A stretch of 24,961 nucleotides of DNA, taken from positions 1 through 24,961 of the forward strand of contig JAUVMS010000002.1 in the NCBI GenBank assembly GCA_030600135.1, in the 5' to 3' direction. Positions 1-8,022 of this stretch are shown piece by piece; position 1 is the first letter of the stretch; every line of letters starts with the position of its first letter. Position numbers and translations under genes: made by a program. Below the pieces are notes generated by a model. The model had not been told where the DNA came from, made no database searches, and worked only from the letters and a program-made list of their open reading frames with translations. The stretch comes from Hyphomicrobiales bacterium (lineage in GTDB: Bacteria; Pseudomonadota; Alphaproteobacteria; Rhizobiales; JAUVMS01).

Positions 1-297
1 GTGAGCAATCTTGTTTTACTAAAGTTGAGCGTTTGCTTGGTTGGGCATAATCTCCAAGTTGCAAAGAACGAAGCACTCAACACTTTGTGATTACGCAGTT
101 CGCATCTGACTGCGTGTTTAATTCACAATCCCGGATGGCCATGGCAATAGCGCGAGAGCCATCATTCCTGCCCGGGCGTTAACCTTGTCCCTTGCAATTC
201 CTTCTGATTCAGGTTTCGAAATTGCACGCCATCTACGTTCATTTGTACAAACAACAAGGAGAAATGTATCTCCAACCAGAAGGCGAGGATCAAGACC
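1..297. other. Leader region with no recognised gene
   Basis: No convincing coding region is seen here. The stretch is more AT-rich than most of the window. It contains an inverted repeat at 93-115 (listed separately), a 10-bp palindrome TTTGTACAAA at 242-251, and a short hairpin GGAGA/TCTCC at 258-273, just upstream of the small secreted protein gene. I found no confident -35/-10 pair. Confidence 0.5.
93..115. other. Inverted repeat, possible hairpin
   Basis: ACGCAGT at 93-99 and ACTGCGT at 109-115 form a perfect 7-bp stem around a 9-base loop. The following bases are only modestly T-rich, so this is a weak terminator candidate for a gene lying to the left of the window. It could equally be a protein-binding site. 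Confidence 0.3.
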
Positions 298-624
298 ATG
301 ATGGCACGGACACCAATCATAGCGGCTGCGACAATCGTGCTTTCAACTGCCATGTTCGCCGGGACTAGTCTGGCAGGCGGTTACTCCGGCTCGCCCTTGA
401 CCGGCCACCTGCAGGCACCGGCGGCCGCGGCGATCCATTGCTCCAAACCTCTCAGAGATCTCGATAAGTGCCCACGCTCAGACACCTACTGGGGATTTGG
501 AAATTCGCCGGCCAATCTCGCCCGCTCTCATCAAATCCGTGGGAAATTGAAACGCCACCGGGTGAAAATGCGAAAGCTGAACCGACAGCGAACGAAAGCG
601 CGAAAGCTGAAACGTCACTATTGA
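298..624 (+). CDS. Small secreted protein with a Lys/Arg-rich tail
   Basis: A 108-residue protein of unrecognised family. Residues 1-26 look like a signal peptide: a short basic start, a hydrophobic stretch rich in Ala, Ile and Val, and a likely cleavage site after SLA. The mature part has two cysteines (48 and 58). It ends in a strongly basic tail (81-108) in which 15 of 28 residues are Lys or Arg, with RKL repeating every ten residues; the DNA repeats with it (GCGAAAGCTGAA-like units about 30 bases apart near 570 and 600). GAGG at 285-288 supports the ATG at 298, and a second in-frame ATG follows at 301. It is convergent with the barrel gene. A role in binding nucleic acid or an anionic surface is a guess from charge. 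It could also be a spurious ORF, but the signal peptide argues for a real gene. Confidence 0.55.
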   Translation: MMARTPIIAAATIVLSTAMFAGTSLAGGYSGSPLTGHLQAPAAAAIHCSKPLRDLDKCPRSDTYWGFGNSPANLARSHQIRGKLKRHRVKMRKLNRQRTKARKLKRHY

Positions 625-811
625 GCGCTGGCAAACGGCATGGCGACGCCCCTTCAAAGATGGCCGCCGGCAGTTCTTTGGTGGTGTCCATTCATTGAGC
701 GACCGGCGCAGCGCCCCGAAACCACGAGCCCACCACACCATCTGTGGACAAGTCTGCCTTGATTATTTCGGCCGAATATTGTTCCGCTCAAGGAATTGGA
801 CGCCACCGCCA

Positions 812-3208
812 CTACTCGATTCGATAGAACGGGATGCTCACACGCCCGCCGAGTGTATAGCTCACCATGCTTTCGTCATCCAGCGACGTGCCAATGGTTT
901 TGCCCTTAAGTCCAAAGGGAACGCCACCAGCTTCGTCGTTGTCATTGTATTTGACGAACGGAACATGGGAGTCGTACTCCGCCTGCGCGAAAACGCCCAG
1001 GGTCGCCCAACCAACGTCCTTTTCCAATCCGACATTGACGCCAGCAATCAATGCCGAACTCTCGTCATTGATTTCGAGCTTGGACCTTTCGATGATGAAG
1101 GCGCTGCCACCAATTGGAACGAAGGCCTCATACGTCGCGTTGTAGTTGGTGCGGGCATAATAAACACCTGCATGAGCATCGAGCGTAAGCGATAGTCCGG
1201 CTGCAAATTCATGAGTGTGCTCAAGGCCGATGTAGCCACCCCAGTAGTAGGTGTCCAACGCCTCATCGTAGTCCACCGGATCTGGCACCGAGACATCGAT
1301 CGCAAACAAATCGACATCCTGCTGCAACGCGCGCATGGCTATTCCGAGTTTGATCGGCAGCTCACGGAAACTGGGAATGCTATCTTTCAGGCTACCGCCT
1401 AGCCCGTGTTGACCCAAGCGTGCCTCGATGCCTACGCCCCAGTAGTCAACATTGCGCTTCGTGCGAACTTCGAACTGTCCGAACGGACCGGTATTATTCT
1501 CATACTCTTCGTCAAAGTCGACAATGTTGGTGAAAGCACAATCCTCGTCGACGGTAAAGCTGCAAGAAGATTTGTCCTCTCCATCATAGTGGCTGTAAAA
1601 GCTCGTCAAGCTAAAGTTTGTCTGCAAGCCATTGCTGAATGTATGGCTGGCAAAATCGTTTAATTTTGCATCGACACGATAGCCGTCCACATCACCCTTG
1701 TGGTCGACGATGCGTCCAATCACCTCGTCGAAGAACCCGCCACCCACGCGGCTCATCATCCGAATCTTGGGCAGATCGAGATGCGAATAACCGAGCGACA
1801 CCGCAAGCCCGCCCCTGCGATGTATCGCAACCCCTGCAACATCGTCGATGACGACGTCGTCCTTGAGTGATCCGTGCTCGACCGCCACGGGATCCGGCAC
1901 CCCGAGCCGCACGCGCGCGCCTGCTCCGAAACGATAGCGCTCACTATCACTCTCCAAAGCGTCTTCGCTCACACGCTCGGCCAAAACACCGGCATAGAGC
2001 TGCACAGCCCGGCTTACGTCATAGGAATATTCCGCCGCGACGCTGCGCTCGTGGAACGTAAATAGGTCGCCAATTTCGCGAATGCGCTCGTCTTGCAATT
2101 GAACCTTAAGTAGGCTTCTGCTCGATGGCTTATAATGCATTGCGAGCGCAAACCGCGTAATGTCTGCCACTCGGCTAAACGCAGAGCCGGGTTCTCCGAT
2201 CTTGCGATCGACTTCCGCCGAGATTGAAAAATTCGGCCGCGGGGCCCAAATCAGACTACCGTCGAAGTAGCTGGTTTCATAGCTCGAGATCTTCGGGTCT
2301 TCGAGATCACGGTGGTTGAAGCGATAACCGATGTCGGCCCTCAACCACGGAGAGAAAGTGAGGCGGGTGCCGACCACGGCGTAATACTCTTCCGCGTCGC
2401 GGTCGACGACGGATTCGTCAAACTGGTCGAAGTAATCCGCATCGGCAATACCAACCTCGCCGTAAACACCAATTCTGCGATTGCGACCATAGAGGGCGCC
2501 GAGCGTCAACTCTCGACGCATCGCGTTCAGTCGCTTGTTGCGCAGGAACGGAACGATCGAAGGTTTGACGGTCTTGGCTATGTCGACCTCAGTGAGGTAT
2601 TTCACCTCAATTGCGCGAGCCTTGACGAAGCTTTGCAGTTCCTCGGTGACGTAGTCCACCTGAGCGTAGCCCGCCTTACTCTGGTCTTCGGTGAGTTCCA
2701 GTGCGTCACGTTGATAGCTCGCTCCTCCTGAGACGAACAGTCCGGGATGTACCTGATAAATCGTATCGAATGAGGCGCCGAAGTCCCAGCGGCCATCACG
2801 CTGGAGATCCGGGTAATTGACATAACTTCCACGCACCGTTGCCTTGGTTGCGCTGTTGGAGCCCGAGACACCGATGGCGAGCCCGCCGTCAACCAAACCG
2901 TAGGACGACTCCACGCCATTGAACAACTGATCGGGGTTGGTATCGTGCCCCCCCTCGATCGCAATCGTCGGGCTCACGATGATGCCGTCGCCGACCTCGT
3001 AGCCAAGCCCTTCAAGGCCGGTACTGATTTTGCGCCCTCGAAACTTCGAACTCTTATCGGCAAATGTACTCCGGTTCTCTCTGACGCGCGTTTGCGCCCA
3101 TGCATCGCTGCCACCAAAGACCAAGTCGGCACCGAAGCTCCCTAGCGAACCAACAATGGCCACGCCAACGACGGCAAGCGTTCGCCATGCATATCTTCGA
3201 ACCGTCAT
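812..3208 (-). CDS. Outer-membrane beta-barrel protein (BBP2-like)
   Basis: A 798-residue protein expected in the outer membrane. The start at 3208 is chosen over a more upstream ATG (3256) because AGGAG lies four bases before it and a signal peptide begins there, with likely cleavage after AWA at residue 38. The mature N-terminal half has the look of the putative beta-barrel porin 2 (BBP2) group: a PTIAIEGGHDTNPDQ segment early in the mature chain, then repeated amphipathic strands with alternating aromatic residues. From about residue 430 a second strand-rich region follows (GLAVSLGYSHLDLP onwards) and contains one Cys pair in a loop. At nearly 800 residues it is about twice a typical single barrel of this group. 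The C-terminus (IPFYRIE) is aromatic but does not end in Phe. Family placement is from recollection of motifs; the substrate is unknown. Confidence 0.75.
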   Translation of the reverse strand: MTVRRYAWRTLAVVGVAIVGSLGSFGADLVFGGSDAWAQTRVRENRSTFADKSSKFRGRKISTGLEGLGYEVGDGIIVSPTIAIEGGHDTNPDQLFNGVESSYGLVDGGLAIGVSGSNSATKATVRGSYVNYPDLQRDGRWDFGASFDTIYQVHPGLFVSGGASYQRDALELTEDQSKAGYAQVDYVTEELQSFVKARAIEVKYLTEVDIAKTVKPSIVPFLRNKRLNAMRRELTLGALYGRNRRIGVYGEVGIADADYFDQFDESVVDRDAEEYYAVVGTRLTFSPWLRADIGYRFNHRDLEDPKISSYETSYFDGSLIWAPRPNFSISAEVDRKIGEPGSAFSRVADITRFALAMHYKPSSRSLLKVQLQDERIREIGDLFTFHERSVAAEYSYDVSRAVQLYAGVLAERVSEDALESDSERYRFGAGARVRLGVPDPVAVEHGSLKDDVVIDDVAGVAIHRRGGLAVSLGYSHLDLPKIRMMSRVGGGFFDEVIGRIVDHKGDVDGYRVDAKLNDFASHTFSNGLQTNFSLTSFYSHYDGEDKSSCSFTVDEDCAFTNIVDFDEEYENNTGPFGQFEVRTKRNVDYWGVGIEARLGQHGLGGSLKDSIPSFRELPIKLGIAMRALQQDVDLFAIDVSVPDPVDYDEALDTYYWGGYIGLEHTHEFAAGLSLTLDAHAGVYYARTNYNATYEAFVPIGGSAFIIERSKLEINDESSALIAGVNVGLEKDVGWATLGVFAQAEYDSHVPFVKYNDNDEAGGVPFGLKGKTIGTSLDDESMVSYTLGGRVSIPFYRIE

Positions 3209-3581
3209 AATACTCCTGCCTGTGCTGAGTGAACCAACCTTCCGCACGCAGGACAAAACGCGGATTAAAATTTATACGGAACAAAAGAAATTGCCCATCA
3301 AATTAATATGTATACTGATTGTCATCTCGAAATACTCGATGGACCTCTCCATTAAAGGGGGACGTCGTGAATAGTTATTCTGTGATAAGATTAATTTTGC
3401 TTAACTAGTTGCTCTGACTGCGTCCGGATGCGAGCCAACTCTGACAGCTTCGCTAGCACATCATTTGGCGCTGCGGGCGGGCCAAACAGTGCCGCCAGGG
3501 GCACCATTTGCCGCGCTCGCAGCTCATCAGATCCGCCAGGCATCGTTGCTCAATAGAGGACGCTTCCCACCGACCTCAAGA
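3209..3581. other. Intergenic region upstream of the barrel gene
   Basis: No gene is seen in these 373 bases. The part next to the barrel gene (about 3240-3420) is clearly AT-rich and probably holds its promoter on the minus strand. The half nearer the hydrolase stop codon has ordinary composition and nothing I can name. Confidence 0.5.
3271..3301 (-). promoter_or_regulatory. Weak candidate promoter for the barrel gene
   Basis: On the minus strand, TTGATG (3301-3296) is followed after 19 bases by TATAAA (3276-3271), about 60 bases before the start codon. The spacing is longer than the ideal 17, so this is only a candidate. The AT-rich context is the main support. Confidence 0.3.
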
Positions 3582-4736
3582 TCAGCTCCCGGCGTAGACC
3601 GCCCTTTCGAAGTCGACCAGCAATTCAATCGCTTTGTGGTCGGCGAACGGCATGAGTTGCATCAAGATCGCCCCTGCGATCCCGTTGCTCGGATCGAACC
3701 AGAAATAAGTGTTCAAGGCGCCGGCCCAGCATAGGCTTCCCGCGGCACGCCCTTCGGGCACTTGCTCCATGTTGATCATGAAGCCAAGGCCGTGCTTTTT
3801 GGCCATGCCGGGGAAGAACTCGGCATCGTTTGAGACAGCCGGTGCAACAGAGATGAGATTGCCGATCTCGAGTTCGCCGATGTGGTTTTGGCACATGAGG
3901 TCGACCGTTTCCGGCCGCAACACCTGTGCGCCATTGTGCGTCCCGCGCTTGAGCAACATCACCAGGAATTGCGTATAGTCACTGGCGGTCGAGTAAAGTC
4001 CGTGCCCCGCGCCATAAAACTCTGGATGCGATGGCGGATCGAGTTCAGTGACGTCGAGTTCGTCGTTTGGCCCACGACGATGCACCGTCACCAAGCGATC
4101 GCGCATTGCGTCTTCGCACTCGAAGGCGGTGTCAGTCATCCCGAGCGGCGCAAATATTTCATCTCGGTAATACCTGTCAAGGCGTTTGCCGCTGACCTCC
4201 TCGACCACACGGCCAAGCCAGTCGGTGCTGATCCCATAGTCCCACTTCGTGCCCGGATCGAAGGTCAAGGGATAGAAAAGGCCCTGCTTCAGGCCGGAAA
4301 GCACACCCGGGTTGCCGGTAACCTCGAGGTATTTAGCGGTATCCGCATTCCAAAATTCGTAACATAGGCCCGAGGTGTGCGTCGCGAGTTGGCGCACCGT
4401 CGCCTTTGTCTTCGGCGCCCGCATTCGCGGTTTGTCACCGTCGAACCCCTCCAAAACCTGAAGCTCGCCGAATTCCGGCAATATGCTGTCGACCGGCGCA
4501 TCAAGGTCCAGCAGACCCCGCTCGACCAACTGCATCGCGGCCGTTGTCCCGACGGCCTTGGTCATGGAGAAGATGCGAAAAACCGTGTCGACAGTCATGT
4601 CCTGATCGCCAGCGATGCTCCGCTTGCCGAAGGCGCCCGAGTAAAACGAACCGTCTTTGGTTGCTGCCATTGCAACGACGCCGGGAACCTCACCGCGATC
4701 GACTGCAGCCTCGAGCACGTCGTCAATGTCGGACAT
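3582..4736 (-). CDS. Serine hydrolase, class C beta-lactamase/esterase fold
   Basis: A 384-residue protein. GGAGGT lies just upstream of the ATG at 4736, which excludes a much longer upstream extension of poor composition. The nucleophile motif SxxK is S57-M-T-K60. Y167 in WDYGIS fits the second (Tyr) motif. HGLGF (315-319) and W337-A-G339 followed by NTYFWFDP match the C-terminal motifs of EstB-like esterases in this fold. No signal peptide is seen, so it is probably cytoplasmic. Members of this family (Pfam Beta-lactamase) hydrolyse esters, lactones or amides more often than beta-lactams. It is transcribed divergently from the acyl-CoA gene run, so it may release the acid that the run degrades; that link is inference. 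Confidence 0.85.
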   Translation of the reverse strand: MSDIDDVLEAAVDRGEVPGVVAMAATKDGSFYSGAFGKRSIAGDQDMTVDTVFRIFSMTKAVGTTAAMQLVERGLLDLDAPVDSILPEFGELQVLEGFDGDKPRMRAPKTKATVRQLATHTSGLCYEFWNADTAKYLEVTGNPGVLSGLKQGLFYPLTFDPGTKWDYGISTDWLGRVVEEVSGKRLDRYYRDEIFAPLGMTDTAFECEDAMRDRLVTVHRRGPNDELDVTELDPPSHPEFYGAGHGLYSTASDYTQFLVMLLKRGTHNGAQVLRPETVDLMCQNHIGELEIGNLISVAPAVSNDAEFFPGMAKKHGLGFMINMEQVPEGRAAGSLCWAGALNTYFWFDPSNGIAGAILMQLMPFADHKAIELLVDFERAVYAGS

Positions 4737-4843
4737 TTCACACCTCCAAGCCCAGCAAATTGATGTTCTGGCAGGATCTTCGCGCACAGAATTCACGCGG
4801 CGACCGGATCTCCTGCGATCAATCCGCCATGAAAACCTAACTC

Positions 4844-4849
4844 TATACA
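4844..4849 (+). promoter_or_regulatory. Candidate -10 box for the acyl-CoA gene run
   Basis: TATACA at 4844-4849 resembles a -10 element about 85 bases upstream of the ligase start codon. I see no good -35 at the right distance, so confidence is low. If it is used, transcription would begin just upstream of the palindrome at 4876-4889. Confidence 0.25.
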
Positions 4850-4875
4850 AACCCTCGCGTGCTTGGCACCATTGT

Positions 4876-4889
4876 GGCGAATATTCGCC
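4876..4889. promoter_or_regulatory. Perfect 14-bp palindrome, probable operator
   Basis: GGCGAATATTCGCC is a perfect inverted repeat with no spacer in the divergent region between the serine hydrolase and the ligase. It is flanked by CCATTG (4869-4874) and CAATGG (4895-4900), a second, slightly off-centre inverted pair. Size and position fit a binding site for a dimeric repressor such as a TetR- or GntR-type regulator. No regulator gene lies in the window. Confidence 0.5.
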
Positions 4890-4931
4890 CCACTCAATGG
4901 GCACCAGCAATTTGCACGGGAGGAACTGGCC

Positions 4932-6578
4932 ATGCTGCAGGCGATGATGATGAACCGGCCGCTTCTGGTATCGAGCATAATCGACTACGCAGCGGAAATT
5001 CATCCCCATGCCCGTATCGTTTCCGCCACCGTGGAAGGCGACATCCACCGCACCACGTATCCCGAGGCTGCCAAGCGCATCGCTCAGCTAGCCCACGCGT
5101 TACGCGGACTGGGTGTCGAACCGGGCGACCGCATCGCGACAATGGCATGGAACGGCTACCGTCATTTCGAACTTTACTACGCAATCTCCGGCATAGGCGC
5201 GGTTTGCCACACCATAAACCCGCGCCTGTCGGCCGAGCAGATGGTCTACATCACCAATCACGCCGACGACAAATTCCTGTTTTTCGACACCACGTTCACG
5301 CCCATACTCGAGGGACTGCGCACCCAGATGCCACCCAGCCTGCGGTTTGTCGCCATGACCGACCGCCAGCATCTGCCTGACTGTGAAATTCCCGACCTGC
5401 TTTGCTACGAGGAGCTGCTGTCCGACCGACCCGAGACCATCGACTGGCCGGAATTTCCAGAGGATACGGCTTGCTCGCTCTGCTACACGTCAGGCACCAC
5501 GGGTGAGCCCAAAGGCGCACTCTTTTCGCACCGCTCAACAATCCTGCACGCACTATTTTCCGTGCTGGCAAAGCACGATGCGCTGCGCCAGGACCGCACG
5601 ATCTTGCCCGTTGTGCCACTCTTTCATGTCAATGCCTGGGGCCTGCCCTATTCAGCACCGATGACCGGTACATCTCTGATCTTCCCTGGCGCAAACCTGG
5701 ACGGCGAAAGCCTTTTCGAGCTGCTCGAGGCAGAGCGCGTGTTTTCCACATGGGGCGTTCCGACCATATGGCTCGGGCTCCTTGCCGAGATGAAAAAGCG
5801 AGGTCGTGCGCCTGATGGGCTTGCCGAAGTTGGCGTCGGTGGCTCGGCGGCACCGCGTCCCATGATCGAAGCATTCGAGAAGGACTACGCCATCAACGTC
5901 GTCCACGGTTGGGGTATGACCGAAATGAGCCCGGTCGGCACCCTCGGCCTCTTGTCACCAAAGATGAAAGAGCGGCCGATCGACGAACAGATCGAGCTAA
6001 AAACCAAGCACGGTCGACGGTTGTTCGGCGTCGAGATGAAAATCGTCGACGATGATGGAGAACCGCTGCCACACGACGGCGTTGCGGCAGGCGAGCTTTT
6101 TGTCCGCGGCAACACAGTCGTCAGCGGCTATTACAACAACGAAAAGGCGACGGCCGACGCAATCGACGATCAAGGCTGGTTTGGCACCGGCGACGTCGCC
6201 AGCATTCGCTCCGACGGCATTCTCGTCATCACCGACCGGGCCAAGGATCTCATCAAATCCGGTGGCGAGTGGATCAGCTCGATCGATCTCGAGAATCTCG
6301 CCATGAACCATCCCGGCGTGGCCAATTGCGCGGTGATTGCCATACCTCATCCGAAGTGGGACGAGCGCCCGCTTCTGGTGATTGTCAAGGCGAAAGGCCA
6401 GGAGCCAACAAAACGCGAGATCCTGGAAAACATGGCGACCAAGCTAGCCAAATGGCAAGTGCCGGATGACGTCGCCTTCGTCGACGATCTCCCGCTGACG
6501 GCGACGGGCAAGGTGTCCAAGCGGACGCTGCGTCAAAAATTTTCCGACTACAAGCTGCCGGACGCGGCTGTAGGTTAG
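4932..6578 (+). CDS. Acyl-CoA ligase, DmdB-type (AMP-forming)
   Basis: A 548-residue adenylate-forming enzyme that activates a carboxylic acid to its CoA thioester through an acyl-AMP. GGGAGGAA precedes the ATG at 4932. The core motifs are intact: YTSGTTGEPKG (185-195), GWGMTE (326-331), GWFGTGD (415-421), the ITDRAKDLIKSGGEWIS hinge (433-449) and the catalytic Lys527 in TATGKVSKR. The N-terminal segments (MAWNGYRHFELYY, VCHTINPRL) and overall length match the group often annotated as 3-(methylthio)propionyl-CoA ligase (DmdB) and medium-chain ligases. It opens the plus-strand run and probably supplies its CoA substrate. DMSP catabolism is not implied: no dmdA, or dmdC of the usual length of about 590 residues, is nearby. 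The exact acid is unknown. Confidence 0.9.
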   Translation: MLQAMMMNRPLLVSSIIDYAAEIHPHARIVSATVEGDIHRTTYPEAAKRIAQLAHALRGLGVEPGDRIATMAWNGYRHFELYYAISGIGAVCHTINPRLSAEQMVYITNHADDKFLFFDTTFTPILEGLRTQMPPSLRFVAMTDRQHLPDCEIPDLLCYEELLSDRPETIDWPEFPEDTACSLCYTSGTTGEPKGALFSHRSTILHALFSVLAKHDALRQDRTILPVVPLFHVNAWGLPYSAPMTGTSLIFPGANLDGESLFELLEAERVFSTWGVPTIWLGLLAEMKKRGRAPDGLAEVGVGGSAAPRPMIEAFEKDYAINVVHGWGMTEMSPVGTLGLLSPKMKERPIDEQIELKTKHGRRLFGVEMKIVDDDGEPLPHDGVAAGELFVRGNTVVSGYYNNEKATADAIDDQGWFGTGDVASIRSDGILVITDRAKDLIKSGGEWISSIDLENLAMNHPGVANCAVIAIPHPKWDERPLLVIVKAKGQEPTKREILENMATKLAKWQVPDDVAFVDDLPLTATGKVSKRTLRQKFSDYKLPDAAVG

Positions 6579-6825
6579 CTCGTCACACGGGTCACGCTGA
6601 GACCCACAAAGGCAGAGCCTTTTCGTGACAAAGTAGTGGCAAGACGTGACACAATGCTGCGCATGCGAACAAATGCGCTCCTCGAGCCACCCCACCGCCT
6701 TGTCAATATGGCCACGAGGCGATATTCGCATGGCACGCGACGACGCCGACGCGCCCGGCGGTCGAGCATGTTCGCTGGAACGGCTGGGCAACCAGGACGG
6801 ATTGAGCAGAGTTTGGGGTAAGCGT
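6579..6825. promoter_or_regulatory. 247-bp gap with repeated CGTGAC half-sites
   Basis: No gene is supported between the ligase and the first dehydrogenase, although one frame stays open into the latter. CGTGACA occurs at 6624-6630 and again at 6645-6651, exactly 21 bases apart; the same core is inverted at 6591-6596 (GTCACG), and a related CGTCACA lies at 6581-6587. An inverted repeat GCGCAT/ATGCGC spans 6659-6678. TTGTCA at 6700-6705 with TATTCG at 6723-6728 is a weak promoter candidate. The region could be an internal promoter with an operator. Confidence 0.35.
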
Positions 6826-8019
6826 ATGAGCGGTGAGCTGAGCGCCGAGGACTTTCGCGCCGACATCAAAAATTGGCTCGAAGCCAACTGCCCACCTGCG
6901 ATGCGCGGTCCCATGCGGGATGAAGCCGACATATGCTGGGGCGGTCGCAACTGGGTCTACCAGTCGCACGAACAACGCCTCTGGCTCGAACGCATGGCCG
7001 CCAAAGGCTGGACTGCCCCGACGTGGCCTGGAGCCTATGGCGGTGGCGGCCTGGACCGAACCGAAGAAAAGGTTCTTCGCGAGGAACTCGACGCCATCGC
7101 GGCGCGCTCACCGCTGGAGAGCTTCGGGCTTTGGATGCTGGGTCCCGCTCTTTTGCAGTTCGGCAATGAGGCGCAAAAGCAGGAGCATTTGCCGAAAATC
7201 GTGCGCGGCGAGATTCGCTGGTGTCAGGGTTATTCCGAGCCCAACGCTGGCTCAGACCTCGCCAACGTCCAGACCCATGCCGAGGACAAAGGCGATCACT
7301 ACCTGGTCAACGGCCAGAAAGTTTGGACCTCCTACGCCGATAAGGCCGATTGGATTTTCTGCCTCGTGCGCACCGATCGCGAGGCGCCGAAACACAGGGG
7401 CATTTCGTTCATTCTGATCGACATGACCACACCCGGCGTGAGCACCCGCCCAATCAAGCTCATTTCCGGCAAGTCGCCATTTTGCGAAACCTTCTTCGAC
7501 GATGTGAAAGTGCCGAAAGCAAATCTTGTTGGCGAACTCAATCGCGGCTGGGATATCGCGAAATATCTGCTCACCCACGAGCGCGAGATGATCGGCGGCG
7601 GCGCCCGTGGCCTTCTCGGCGTGCGAGCGCTCGGCGAAGTTCTCGCCAATTACGCCAGCGATGAGGATGGCCAAATCGTTGACCCGATGCTGCGCACTGA
7701 CGCCAAACGGGCCGAGATCGATACCTGGGCCTTCATGCTAACCTTGGAACGGTTCAAGGACCAGGCCAAGGCCGGTCGCGGCGTTGGCGATGCCTCGGCC
7801 ATGCTCAAATATTACGGCACCGAGCTCAACAAGCGGCGTTACGAGCTGATGATGACGGCCGCCGGCACCGACGGGCTCGAATGGGAGGGTGAGCGCAGCA
7901 ACGATGGCGCGCTCGCACGCGAGTGGCTCCGCACCAAGGCGAACTCCATTGAGGGCGGCACCTCCGAAGTCATGCTCGGTATTATTGCCAAGCGTATTCT
8001 CGAGCTTCCCGGGGGTTAA
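6826..8019 (+). CDS. Acyl-CoA dehydrogenase, catalytic subunit of a pair
   Basis: A 397-residue FAD-dependent dehydrogenase that would introduce an alpha,beta double bond into an acyl-CoA. The start at 6826 is chosen because the fold begins there (ELSAEDFRADIKNWL) and GGGG lies upstream; the in-frame extension back to 6646 has no domain. The flavin and substrate motifs are present (CQGYSEPNAGSDLA, KVWTSYADKADW). The catalytic glutamate is about residue 376 in NSIEGGTSEV. The next gene begins three bases after the stop and encodes a second dehydrogenase without that glutamate. Such neighbours commonly form alpha2beta2 enzymes, as in PimC/PimD (pimeloyl-CoA) or ChsE4-ChsE5 (steroid side chain). 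That arrangement favours bulky, branched or dicarboxylic substrates, which is inference. Confidence 0.9.
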   Translation: MSGELSAEDFRADIKNWLEANCPPAMRGPMRDEADICWGGRNWVYQSHEQRLWLERMAAKGWTAPTWPGAYGGGGLDRTEEKVLREELDAIAARSPLESFGLWMLGPALLQFGNEAQKQEHLPKIVRGEIRWCQGYSEPNAGSDLANVQTHAEDKGDHYLVNGQKVWTSYADKADWIFCLVRTDREAPKHRGISFILIDMTTPGVSTRPIKLISGKSPFCETFFDDVKVPKANLVGELNRGWDIAKYLLTHEREMIGGGARGLLGVRALGEVLANYASDEDGQIVDPMLRTDAKRAEIDTWAFMLTLERFKDQAKAGRGVGDASAMLKYYGTELNKRRYELMMTAAGTDGLEWEGERSNDGALAREWLRTKANSIEGGTSEVMLGIIAKRILELPGG

Positions 8020-8022
8020 GAA

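Noticed and set aside
3582..4736. Class C beta-lactamase (antibiotic resistance)
   Set aside because: There is no signal peptide, and the C-terminal motifs are those of EstB-like esterases instead of KTG.
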